A stretch of DNA of 64,000 bases from Farysia itapuensis (taxonomy: Eukaryota > Basidiomycota > Ustilaginomycetes > Ustilaginales > Ustilaginaceae), in the NCBI GenBank assembly GCA_023212645.1, contig JALBYC010000010.1, positions 372,001 to 436,000 on the forward strand, written 5' to 3'. Positions 1 through 9,987 of the stretch are shown here, one piece after another. The position numbers and the translations under genes were made by a program. A model generated the notes under the pieces. That model was not told the DNA's origin. It searched no databases and worked only from the letters and a program-made list of their open reading frames with translations. Position 1 is the first letter of the stretch; every line of letters starts with the position of its first letter.

Positions 1-1308
1 TTTGCGTTCGGGACCCCACCATCCTGCCAATCTGCCGACACCTTTGCCATGTCGCTTAGGTGCCCGTTGTCCCTGCCCCAACCCACCTCTACGCAACCGC
101 TGCAGCCTGCGCAACCCAATCCCCGACGTAAGCGCAACCGCGAGGAACGCAACCCCGCTCATGGCCGAAAAGGCAAAATCCATCTCCTCCATCCCCGTGC
201 GCAGATTCATACCAAATAGTCCCGCCCACAGCGTACCCGCGGAAATGCCCATGGTGGTAATCGAGGTCTTGAGATCGAGCGCCAGCAACTTGTTCCGGTT
301 GTTGTCCAGAATGAGCTCGACGACTTCCTGGGTGTTGTTAATGTCGGAGCTCAGTTGGCTAGTTTCCGCGGCGACTTCTTCGACTTGTTTGTCGAAGGAT
401 TCCAAAAGCAGTTCCAGCTCGTCTATGGTTCCTCCGGAAGGGGTATCTTCGGTGGTGGCGTCGTGGTTGCTGGCGGAGGCAGTATTGCTGTTGTGCGAGT
501 AGGATGTAGCAGAATTGTCGGTCGACGGCGGAGGGGATGAGAGATACATGAGCTGCATGTCTTCTTCGTTTTCCAGCACTTCGACAACCGCATTCTTGAC
601 GGCTTTGGCACGGCTGAGGAAGCTGTTGAGCTTGCGCGATACTTGGAGCAAGGTGCGCAGCTTCTCGCGGTCCACATCGTCATCAAGCTCGTGGAGAATA
701 CTCGAAGTCCAATTGCGAACCACATCGAGTTCTATACGCAAAGCGTCGAGCACCGAGACCAAGATGGACTCCAACGCTCTAAATTCGTAGGCCAGCCCTC
801 CGACTTGGGCATGTGGATTGCACGTCTGGCCTGCAATCTGTTGAAACGGCCGCAAATTGTGCTGCAGATTGTAGACAAAGGCGGAGTGGAGCTGCGAATC
901 AGTAGAGCCATACGAGTCAAACAGCAGCACTTTGTCTTTTTTGATCATGGCTCGGATGTGCAGGATGTTGACGAGGATGCCGCCACGACGGGCCAAGATG
1001 GTGGGGACCAAGTTTGGGACCCTGCTGTCAATCTTGCGGAGGTCTCGTGGTTCAAGGCCGTGCTCAGAGCACAGCGACGACTTCTTGAAAACGCCCGAAG
1101 TGGATTTTGCGGTTCCAGACGAGTCAAAGATGGTGCAGCGGAGCATGATGTCGGGACTGAGATGTGTTGTGCCTAGTCCTGCGGCAGTCTGAGTGCCTGC
1201 ATTTGGAGGCCGTGGCGGTGGTGGAGGTATTGACGATGAAGATGCGGCCTTTGACGATGGGGCAGACTCAGGCTTAGAAGCTGCTCTGGCCCACGAAGAC
1301 GATGACAT
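1..1308 (-). CDS. MRS2: Mrs2/Lpe10-type mitochondrial magnesium channel (3' end cut off by the window)
   Basis: Translating from the ATG at 1308 gives 436 residues with no stop before the window edge, so the C-terminus is missing. Residues about 50-130 carry the Mrs2-family core, including PRDLRKID and LLFDSYGS-like segments. A long helical region follows, ending in the signature GMN at residues 366-368 after the first membrane helix. A second hydrophobic helix and a basic tail (about residues 378-436) follow. Family knowledge: pentameric CorA-like Mg2+ channel of the inner mitochondrial membrane. Yeast has two paralogues, MRS2 and LPE10/MFM1, and this copy cannot be assigned between them. 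The N-terminus is Ser/Ala/Pro-rich and not a clear presequence. A TTGCAG acceptor-like site lies four bases before the ATG, so an upstream targeting exon is possible. Confidence 0.85.
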   Translation of the reverse strand, partial: MSSSSWARAASKPESAPSSKAASSSSIPPPPPRPPNAGTQTAAGLGTTHLSPDIMLRCTIFDSSGTAKSTSGVFKKSSLCSEHGLEPRDLRKIDSRVPNLVPTILARRGGILVNILHIRAMIKKDKVLLFDSYGSTDSQLHSAFVYNLQHNLRPFQQIAGQTCNPHAQVGGLAYEFRALESILVSVLDALRIELDVVRNWTSSILHELDDDVDREKLRTLLQVSRKLNSFLSRAKAVKNAVVEVLENEEDMQLMYLSSPPPSTDNSATSYSHNSNTASASNHDATTEDTPSGGTIDELELLLESFDKQVEEVAAETSQLSSDINNTQEVVELILDNNRNKLLALDLKTSITTMGISAGTLWAGLFGMNLRTGMEEMDFAFSAMSGVAFLAVALTSGIGLRRLQRLRRGGLGQGQRAPKRHGKGVGRLAGWWGPERK

Positions 1309-2016
1309 GGCTCTGCAAGATGCAATTGGGACGTCACGGCTATGATATCCAATCAGCCTTGTTGGCGCATTTGGACGTTGCGCCACCTCGGATGAAGCAG
1401 CACTTTGTCGAACCGCATTCTGCACCAATTTGCGATGCACGCCGAAGGGTATAGAGCTGAAAAGCGGACGTGGCTTCATCGTCTCTTGTATACAGCAGGT
1501 GGTCGACACAGCTTGGCGAGAGAGGGGACGAGGCGAAGAAGCTGTCCAGGTTATGCATCAAAATGCCAAAATTTGTCAGACTCGGAACACGGGCAAGACG
1601 TTAGAAGCTCTAACAGCTTGAGTCGATTAATAAGTTGGCCAATTTTAGGGACAAAATTGTTTGACACTTTTTAATTGTACGCACCACAGGACAGAGACGG
1701 ACCTTGCTGGGAGCAGACTTGCTTCTTGCAATTGTGCATAGCGTCGATGCCGTAAAGATACGAGCAGCTATACGTGTCTCCCGCAATATGGGAAATAGCA
1801 AGGCTTCTGTGGAAGGCAAGTGAGAATGGCCATTTGGGTGTTGCTTTGTGGCGACACGCGAGATTGACAGACAGACGTGGGCGCGTGTGACAGTCGGAAA
1901 TGTGAATGTGGGAATTGCAATTGTGATTGCTGCCATTAAAGTGTGCGATATCATCGCTCGCGCATCGATCCTTTGCCCATTACCTTCCCCTCCATGCTGC
2001 CGTAGGCTGCACCATC
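1309..2016. other. Divergent intergenic region between MRS2 and the formin gene
   Basis: About 700 bp holding the 5' regions of two divergent genes. Several short open frames exist on both strands, but none has recognisable protein features. The minus strand next to MRS2 could hide a short 5' exon. No clear TATA box or long repeat was seen. Confidence 0.5.
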
Positions 2017-5000
2017 ATGGACTCCATCTTTGGACGCAAGAAGCGATCGCGGCAGTTTCAGCCCGAGCCCGCAGACAAGGCCATCGCTTATGATCGCACC
2101 GCCAGCACACGTAGTCCCGTGCCAGGAGACGCTCCCCAGCAGACCAGCTCTAGACTTGTCATTGGCAACCCGTCCGGCAATCCAGCCCTAGGCAACGGCA
2201 TATACCGCTCCAGTGTCCTGTCCGATACCTCTTCTTCCTTTGACCCCTCCTATCACCACCGCTACGACGATACGCCCTCTATTATCTCGCATGCTCCTCG
2301 CACTTCGTCTACCACCAGCTCCGGTCTCTCAGCACATCGTCGTGTTCCATCGGCAGCTTCTTCGTCTCGCTTCCCACCGCACGACTCCAGCACGTCCGTC
2401 TCTTCTTCCGTTCCCAATGGCTCCCGCTCGTCCCGTGGCACAGCAGCTGACCAAGCTCGTTACAACAATCAAGACGTCATTGCCCGCATGTCGGTGGCCT
2501 CCACGGCCAACCCATACACAGAGGAACAGTATCGCGCCAATGCCGCTTTGGCACGTGACTCGACCGTCGCTCAGACCAAAGCTCCTGATTTCACACTTCA
2601 ACGTCCGACAGATGCCGAAGTGGAACGCCTCTTTGCCGAGCTCATGGACAAGCGCGACTTTCTCAACGTTCCAGGTGGCAATCTCTCGGATGAGCTCAAA
2701 GAGACGGCACGCAAGAACATGCTCAGCTTCAGTGCGGACAAAAAGTGGACCTTGGTCTACAACGACAAACTTACAGAGTGGCATGCTGAGAAAGAACGCA
2801 ATCGCAACCGTCGCCAGGCGGCCAATCAGGCAGGCACACCCGGTACCGCACCAGCGCTCGTCATCACCAGAAACTCTCCAGAGTGGTTCATTAAGAAGTT
2901 CATGGACGGCACTGTCACCACTAAGCATATCGAATCTCTGGCCGTCACCCTCCGGACGTGTGCCATTGGCTGGATACAGAGCTTTGTCGAAGCAAAAGGC
3001 ACACCCGTGCTCGCCAGCTTTCTAAGCGGTCTGCATGCCAAAGGGATCAAGAATGACAACGATCTTGCGTTGGAGTACGAGGTTCTCAAGGCGTTTCGAT
3101 CTCTGTTTAACTCCAAGCCGGGTGCCAATGATGCACTCGCACAGCCAAAGTGCATCAGTGGGATCACCCATTCCATGATCTCGCATCAGCTCACCACTCG
3201 CAAGCAAGCCGCCGATATTTTGCTCTTCCTGTGTCATTGGGAAAAGCCTACGGGACACCGCCTTGTGCTCAAAGCTTTTGACGATTTGAAGACCAGCCAG
3301 AATGACCATGGCCGCTACGACGCCTGGTTCCGCATCTTGGAGCAGACCATCGACGGTCGCGGCAAGATGGGCTCCATGGTTGGTGCATCGGACGAAGTCA
3401 AGAAACTCAGCGTCGTTGGACCGCAAGAGTCCAGTCTGAACGAGTACGCCATCAACAACATGTTTCTCATCAACGCCGTACTCAACTCGGACATTGTGCC
3501 AGAGTTTGAAGTGCGCGTACACCTCCGCAACCAGATGGAGGCTAGTGGCCTGCAGCGCATCCTCATCAAGATGCACGCCTTCAAGAACCCCGACCTGGAT
3601 GCCCAGATCGCCGTGTTTGAAAAAGGCGCAGAGGCCGACCACGAAGACGTTGTCGAGACGTTCAACAAAGATGTGCTCACCGACCTGAGCGATCCTGTCG
3701 ATGTCTTCAAAGCCATCGTTGGCAAAGTCCAGGGTTCTCGAGCCTACGACTTTTTCCTCTCCTCGCTTCAGCACCTTTTGCTCATTCGCCGTGATGGCGA
3801 AGATTTGGTGCATTACTATCAGCTGATCGACTCCATGGTCACGTCCGTCGTCATGGATCGGAAAGGCGCCGTCGAAGGAAACGATATTTCATCTCTGCTT
3901 GGCGTGTCCGTCAACAATGTATTGTCCCGCTTCGCCGACCAGGATCACATCAATGCTGTTCAGTCCGAGATGCAAAAGGTCAAAGCAAGGGCTGGTGCTC
4001 TTGAGGTCGAAAAGGCACAGCTCGAAGCCAGCCTCAAGGAAGGATCCGAGGGCCTTATTGGCAAATTGCAGGAGCAGATTGAGAAGCTCGAAGACGATTT
4101 GGCTCTTGCTCGAGGAAACGCCAGCGCTTCACGCGACGAGATTGACGAGATGGAGAAAGCATATATCGACCGCGTCGTCGCGCTCGAGATTCAGATCAGG
4201 GAGTTGTACGAAATGCTCCGCGAAGCACAAGTGGATGCCAGCGACATTACTGCGCCCGGGAAGGGTAGCCTTGATCGCAAACAACTCGTCGACACGTTGG
4301 AAAAGCAAATGGAACGCAACAAGACCATCCGCAAGTTGGAAGCAAACTCTCGCAAAAAGCCAACAGACGCGCCCGACGTGCCACCATTGCCGACCGACGC
4401 AGACCGCCAACGTATATCCACCTCAATACGCAGGCAATCGACGCTGAATCGTGAAGCTGCCGAAGCTCGCAAGAAGGCCATCGAGGCTGGCGAAGAGGTT
4501 GACGACGAGGCGGATGAGGAAGAGAATGGACACGACGAGTCGAACATCGATCCCGAAGCGGCCAAGTGGAAGATACAGGCAACGTTGGCCGCGGGAATGG
4601 CGCAGAATACGGATCTGGCGTCTCGTATGGTGGATGCGCGCGAGTCACGTAGAAACAAAGCGATTCCCGGGAAGCGCACGTCCCATCACGCTGTAAAGAC
4701 GCTTCTGGACGAGATCAGAAAGCAGCGCGAGGGTGAATCTGACTCTGACGACGAGCTGCTGCCGGGAAGAGGCAAGAAAGCAGCAGTCACTGCGACTACA
4801 GACAAACATCTGGACGACATTGCGGAGACGTCTATGGAAGGGCTCTTGGCGCCACCGCCACCGCCACCTCCTCCTCCGCCGCCGCTTCCACAAAGCATGC
4901 TACCGTCCATTGTCGCACATCATTCGATGCTCGATGCTGCAGCGATGCCGCCGCCTCCACCACCACCTCCGCCGCCTGCTCCCGGCATGCTGCCAGGCTT

Positions 5001-7458
5001 TACCCCTGTTCTCAATCAGACTCCTGTCATGCAGTCAGCCTTTTCCTCGCCCGACTCATCCCGTCCACCCTCTGTGCTCAACGCCGGCACCGCCAATACG
5101 GCATCAGGCGCGTCGGCAATGCCCGGGTCAGTTCAGGAATCGCCCATGCAGCTCAACATGTTCCGAAACTCGATGCTCGACGTTCGTGCGTCGTACATCT
5201 CTCCAACGAGTCTTGGACCGGCAGGTCCTACGGCTGCGCCTCCGGCTCCTGGCATGACTGGACTTCTAGCTCATCACGCGCTCAGTCGAAAAGACGTACT
5301 AGCTATGGCGCGAACCAAGATGAAACAGTTGCAGTGGGACAAGCTCTCGCCTCAACATGCAGCTGAGACCATCTTCGGGCAACACGAGCTTACCGCAGAT
5401 GAAGAGTCCATTATCAAGACTTTGCAACAGGAAGGGCTGTTTGAGGAGATGGAGGAAGACTTTAAAGCCAAGCAGCCTGTCAAGAAGGTGAATGCTGCCA
5501 AGAAGGACAAGATCGAGCTCAAGACCCACCTTAGCCTGCAAACCAGACAGGGCATCGAGATGGTGCTGAAACGTATCAAGTCGAGCCTGACGGAAAGCAA
5601 GCAGGCGTCACCAGAGGAAGTTGCTCACCACATTATCAACTGCAACGACGCTGTGCTTGATCAAAGTTTCTTGACAGAGCTTCTGCGACACTATCCCGAG
5701 TCGGAGACCAAAGGCCAGCTGGGCGAGTATCGCAATGCCTCGGACGACGAGCTGCGACTGCTTCATCCCGCCGACCGTCTGGTGGTGTTGTTGATGACCG
5801 TGCCGCATCTCAAAGAAAAAGTCAAAGGTCTGCTCTACATGACCAAGTACAAGGAAACCTACGATCTTATCAAGATTGGCACGGTCAAAGTGCGCGATGC
5901 ATCCGAGGGTCTGACCAAGGCAAAAGCATTTGCGCGACTACTCAGTCTCATCCTCATGATGGGCAACTACCTCAATTCCACCGGCGTGCAGGGTGGTGCG
6001 TTTGGATTCAAGATTACGTCGATCAACAAGCTAGTCGACACCAAGGCGTCGGATGGCACGACACTGCTTCATTTTGTCGAGCGCACCATCTCCAAGTGTT
6101 TCCCAGAAGTGGAGGCGTTTATGGACGAACTGGAGCTGCCTGCCGAAGCTTGCCGAGTTCAGCTGCTGGACTTGCGCCGCGACCTTGCCGAACTCAAAAG
6201 TGGCGCCTTCCAACATCGCAAAGAGCTGGACAGACTGATCGACGAGTCCGAGGAAAACCTGCAGGACCCTTACGTCAAAATTATGCTCCCATTCCTGAAC
6301 GACGCTGCCTCTGACTTGCAGCGAATCAACGACCAGGTACTCTTCACCGAGCGGGTGTACAACGAGGCGCTCAAGTACTTTGGCGAGGGGCCTGATCCCA
6401 AGAAACGCGGTCTCGGTCAGCTTGCCAACCAAGTCATGCGGACCGAGGACTTTTTCGGCATTTTCAAAGAGTTTCTCGCGTCCTACAAGAAAGTCAAGGT
6501 GGACAATGTGCGTATTGGGGAGCAGCGAGCGTTGGAGGCGAAGCGACGAGCTGTGGCGGAAGAACGCGAGAAGGAGAGACAAGAGGCTTTAGCGCGCAAA
6601 GAGGCAGGCGTAGACGACAGTGCTGTTCTCGAAACCCTGCTTGGATCGCTTCGCAGTGGTGGGGGTACACCGAACAAGCATCGTCGAAAAGCGCGCGAGC
6701 GTCGACAGACCAACGCCAACCGAGCCGCTGCGCTCGCTGCGACCAGCGGTGCTTCCGGCACTGGTGCGTCTTCCGGAGCGGAAGACTCAACGGCAGAAGC
6801 GGGGGCGGCGGCAGCAGCAGCAGCAGCAGCGGGGGTAGCGCAGGCGAGCCCCTCGGACGTTGCAGCTGCAATGCTCGCCAAGCTGCAGGGCGATAACGGC
6901 GGGCCCGACGAATCCGCCTCGCCTTCCACGAGCGCGTTTCGTACAACACGCAGACGAGATCGACGCTCCGCCCGTGATGGCACTTCTGAATCACACCCCG
7001 CGCCACCCGCCGTCGCCGCGCCTTTGCCCAGCGAAATATCGCCGGCATTGTCGCAAGACACATCGGAAGCAGGCCACTCTCAGGTTTCGGCCACGTCCTC
7101 GCGCGTTGCAGATTCCACGGCCGATGCGACCATCATGCCTGCCTCATCGCAGCACAATGCCGAACAACAGCCCGGACACGCGAACTACAACCACGACGAC
7201 GTCGAGGAGGAAGGGGACGAAGAGCATGATGACGCCTCGCACTACGGCGATGAGGACGACGCCGGCTCCATCTACGACGACGAAGAGCCGGATCTCGATC
7301 CACTTCACCAGCACCCGAACGGCGCCCATGAGGACGCTAGCAACAGCAGCAATGCTGCCCCCGGTAACCCCGCCGAATTGGAGTGGTTCGACCCGGATCT
7401 ATCTGGATTCTCTGCCGCCGGGCAGAGCGTCCGATCGCGTACGGGCGGCACGGACTGA
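2017..7458 (+). CDS. Diaphanous-related formin (Bni1/SepA type)
   Basis: 1813 residues from the ATG at 2017, where the protein begins MDSIFGRKKR. The open frame reaches further upstream without a better start. In order: Ser-rich N-terminus; GTPase-binding/FH3 region at about 190-630; coiled coil at about 645-740; acidic linker; FH1 with two poly-proline runs at about 945-995; FH2 at about 1090-1505, with the QLQWDKL start and a GNYLNSTGVQGGAFGFK core. A DAD-like segment at about 1530-1565 (AVLETLLGSLRSG followed by basic residues) and an acidic tail follow. Family role: Rho-GTPase-activated nucleation and elongation of actin cables and the cytokinetic ring at growing tips and septa. GBD plus DAD implies autoinhibition. 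A short poly-Ala tract is encoded near 6810-6830. The gene is intronless, and its stop lies 94 bp from that of the convergent HECT_2 gene. Confidence 0.95.
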   Translation: MDSIFGRKKRSRQFQPEPADKAIAYDRTASTRSPVPGDAPQQTSSRLVIGNPSGNPALGNGIYRSSVLSDTSSSFDPSYHHRYDDTPSIISHAPRTSSTTSSGLSAHRRVPSAASSSRFPPHDSSTSVSSSVPNGSRSSRGTAADQARYNNQDVIARMSVASTANPYTEEQYRANAALARDSTVAQTKAPDFTLQRPTDAEVERLFAELMDKRDFLNVPGGNLSDELKETARKNMLSFSADKKWTLVYNDKLTEWHAEKERNRNRRQAANQAGTPGTAPALVITRNSPEWFIKKFMDGTVTTKHIESLAVTLRTCAIGWIQSFVEAKGTPVLASFLSGLHAKGIKNDNDLALEYEVLKAFRSLFNSKPGANDALAQPKCISGITHSMISHQLTTRKQAADILLFLCHWEKPTGHRLVLKAFDDLKTSQNDHGRYDAWFRILEQTIDGRGKMGSMVGASDEVKKLSVVGPQESSLNEYAINNMFLINAVLNSDIVPEFEVRVHLRNQMEASGLQRILIKMHAFKNPDLDAQIAVFEKGAEADHEDVVETFNKDVLTDLSDPVDVFKAIVGKVQGSRAYDFFLSSLQHLLLIRRDGEDLVHYYQLIDSMVTSVVMDRKGAVEGNDISSLLGVSVNNVLSRFADQDHINAVQSEMQKVKARAGALEVEKAQLEASLKEGSEGLIGKLQEQIEKLEDDLALARGNASASRDEIDEMEKAYIDRVVALEIQIRELYEMLREAQVDASDITAPGKGSLDRKQLVDTLEKQMERNKTIRKLEANSRKKPTDAPDVPPLPTDADRQRISTSIRRQSTLNREAAEARKKAIEAGEEVDDEADEEENGHDESNIDPEAAKWKIQATLAAGMAQNTDLASRMVDARESRRNKAIPGKRTSHHAVKTLLDEIRKQREGESDSDDELLPGRGKKAAVTATTDKHLDDIAETSMEGLLAPPPPPPPPPPPLPQSMLPSIVAHHSMLDAAAMPPPPPPPPPPAPGMLPGFTPVLNQTPVMQSAFSSPDSSRPPSVLNAGTANTASGASAMPGSVQESPMQLNMFRNSMLDVRASYISPTSLGPAGPTAAPPAPGMTGLLAHHALSRKDVLAMARTKMKQLQWDKLSPQHAAETIFGQHELTADEESIIKTLQQEGLFEEMEEDFKAKQPVKKVNAAKKDKIELKTHLSLQTRQGIEMVLKRIKSSLTESKQASPEEVAHHIINCNDAVLDQSFLTELLRHYPESETKGQLGEYRNASDDELRLLHPADRLVVLLMTVPHLKEKVKGLLYMTKYKETYDLIKIGTVKVRDASEGLTKAKAFARLLSLILMMGNYLNSTGVQGGAFGFKITSINKLVDTKASDGTTLLHFVERTISKCFPEVEAFMDELELPAEACRVQLLDLRRDLAELKSGAFQHRKELDRLIDESEENLQDPYVKIMLPFLNDAASDLQRINDQVLFTERVYNEALKYFGEGPDPKKRGLGQLANQVMRTEDFFGIFKEFLASYKKVKVDNVRIGEQRALEAKRRAVAEEREKERQEALARKEAGVDDSAVLETLLGSLRSGGGTPNKHRRKARERRQTNANRAAALAATSGASGTGASSGAEDSTAEAGAAAAAAAAAGVAQASPSDVAAAMLAKLQGDNGGPDESASPSTSAFRTTRRRDRRSARDGTSESHPAPPAVAAPLPSEISPALSQDTSEAGHSQVSATSSRVADSTADATIMPASSQHNAEQQPGHANYNHDDVEEEGDEEHDDASHYGDEDDAGSIYDDEEPDLDPLHQHPNGAHEDASNSSNAAPGNPAELEWFDPDLSGFSAAGQSVRSRTGGTD

Positions 7459-7552
7459 AAAAAAAAAACCGCCACATACAGACGACACCAACCTTTTGTG
7501 CTCAACGCTGCTGCACAGGTGGGGGAGGGAGGAGGGAAATATTATACCATTG

Positions 7553-9921
7553 TCATGTGTGGTACGGCGCGAAGGTGTGTGTGTAGGCGGGAGGGGGGGG
7601 GGTTGCGATGAACGCGGATTGCCAGGGTGGTGGTGGGTGGTGGTGGTGTTGGGTGTGCTGAGGAGGAGGTGTGGGGAAGGGAAAGCGCGTGGATGGGTGG
7701 AGTGCGTTGTGTGTAGCCGTAAGGACACGTACGACGGAGGAGGAGACGAACGGCGGTAAATACACGGGTTCAAGCTGACCGTCGGCGTCGTCATTAGGCG
7801 TGCATGGTCGGAAGAGGACTTTGCTCCCCTTCCACACAACCGCGTCTCCCCCCGCCACCAATTGCGCTAGAGTCACCGCAGAGGTGGTGAACGCGGTTCG
7901 GACGGTGAACAGCCACACAACCACGCCAACGCCAACGCCGACGCCGACGTCGTCGTCTTGCTGCTGCTGTTGCGGACGGAGGAGGAACTTGCGCGTCCCC
8001 GTCGAGGCTGAAGTATGCGCCAGCGCAGCGAGCAGGATCCTCGCCCACAACCAGCCCTCCTCCCCCTCGCCACCACCCCCACCGGCGAGCGTGAAAACCG
8101 GCACAAGTGTGTACTTGGACAACTTGAGCGGCGCACTAGAGTGGGTGCCGCCGGGCGTGGGTGTCGTCGTAGAAGGCTCGTTGAGAAGCGTCTGACACGA
8201 TCGGCATCGAACTTCGGAGCGCTGTAGCGACTTCTGTGCGGACAGGAAATTCCAGAAAGTGGGTTCAGTAAAGCGATCCCGGTGAGGGCCTAGATCTCAG
8301 GAGGGAGGGAAGAGCGTGGTGGTGGATGAAATGTGTGTGCGAAGAGTAGACGTCCAGGCTAAAAACTGACTGATCTGTACAGTGGACAGGTATGTTCTTT
8401 TCAAGCGACGCACACTCAGCCACACCAACGTGCAGAGGTGAAAAGCTCGAGCTCGAAAAGGGGGCCATGGTTGAGGGGCAAGGTCAAGCCCGTCTTCCAA
8501 AGCAACACTGCGCGCTTGAAACGGCACTAGAAGCGGTAGACGGGGGGACTTACGCTGCCCCGCGATCCTTTCCAACGCCCGACGTTTCCCGCCCTTGCTT
8601 CTATGTCCTCGCGGATTGGTGTGCGGCTGGGTTGATTTGGGACATCGGTGTATCAGTCGCCCAAGAGCCAGGTACCGTGCTAGACAGCGCCGGCTCTTGC
8701 CCTCTAATGTGGAACTTTGGAGGGTCTGACGTGCGACTTTCTATGCCGGTCCGTAAGGTATAACGCGGGAGGGGAATTTTGGAGGGAGAGGAAGGTGCTA
8801 AGAGCTGAACTTACGGTTTCGTCTGAGCTATCTATCTGGTCGACCTGCTCGATAATGATGGCTGATGAGGAGAGGGAAGCGGACGGGATCAAGAGGTACG
8901 TGTCACCAACCCAGATCGTCTTGTCTGCTTCTGGTATTTGCGGCGGTGAGTGCTGGTCGGGGTCTGCGGGATTGGTGCCAGCCATGCGGTGGGTGAAGCG
9001 CACGGCAGTCTCGGTGAGCGTCCTGTTCAGATGCTGGTCCGTATGACACATCCAAGCATCCACCAACTCTTCCCACCCTTGCGATGGCAACGCGCGGAAC
9101 CGAACCGCCTCGCCACCACCACTGTTACCGGACGAGCTTGTCGGGTCGAAAGGCACAACCACGTCGCCATTGCGACATACAGCACATCCAAGCCCATGTG
9201 GCTGTTTGCGTGACAGAAAAGCCGCCGAAAGCGGGAACTCGCCGCCCTCGGCATCGTCGGCGTCGCCATCGTCGCCGGCAGCGTAGCCCGTCCGCGAGAC
9301 GTGGTGCGCACGCTGCTTCTCCCGCTCTGACAAGTGCAGTTTGATCTGCGTCAGTGCGCCTTCACCTTCGTCCGTGGTGTTGTGAAGGGTGAATTCCCCG
9401 CTTTGTCCCAAACGGGCTGAAGCCGGTAACCCTATTCGCACCTCGTCCTTTGACCTCACTTCTGCGATACTCTGACTACTGCTACTGCTACTACTACTGC
9501 TGCTGCCGGGTGGGCAATTTTCCCAATGTTGGGAGAAAGAAAGTACCAAGACTCGACTTTCCTGCTCGGACCCAGCTTCGAGCGCAAACGATCCTTGCAC
9601 GGGTACCTCACTCGACACAACGGACTGGGGGAAAAGGGGCATTAAAGTCGTCATAGGATTAGACAATGACAAAGACACAGGACGCAACCAGAGCAGGACC
9701 GAGAGGAAGCCCAAGCTGTGCTGTGTCTCGACAAAGTAGGCTAGCTGGTCGTGGATGAGGGTGGCATTCTGGATGGGAGAGGGCAAAGTGGGAAGAGGAG
9801 GGTGGACGAGGTCAGTTGAACTGTTCTCAAAAGCCAAGTGGGAGGACGGTGTCAAGCTGGGAAGCGCAGGGTGACGAGAAGCAGGGGCGGCGGCAAGATC
9901 GCGAGCACCAGAACCGGCAGT

Positions 9922-9987
<66 letters not shown>

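Noticed and set aside
2..1176. Several plus-strand frames over the first 1.2 kb
   Set aside because: They are antisense to the MRS2 coding sequence, whose minus-strand translation has the GMN motif and family core.
6483..7063. Two overlapping minus-strand frames of about 190 codons
   Set aside because: Both are shadows of the formin C-terminal coding region, rich in Ala and Arg because of the GC-rich repeat there.
8554..8741. Possible small internal exon of the HECT_2 gene (open from a CATAG acceptor to a GTAAGT donor)
   Set aside because: Its phases do not fit: it starts at phase 0 but ends at phase 1, while the last exon must begin at phase 0. A single long intron gives a better family match.
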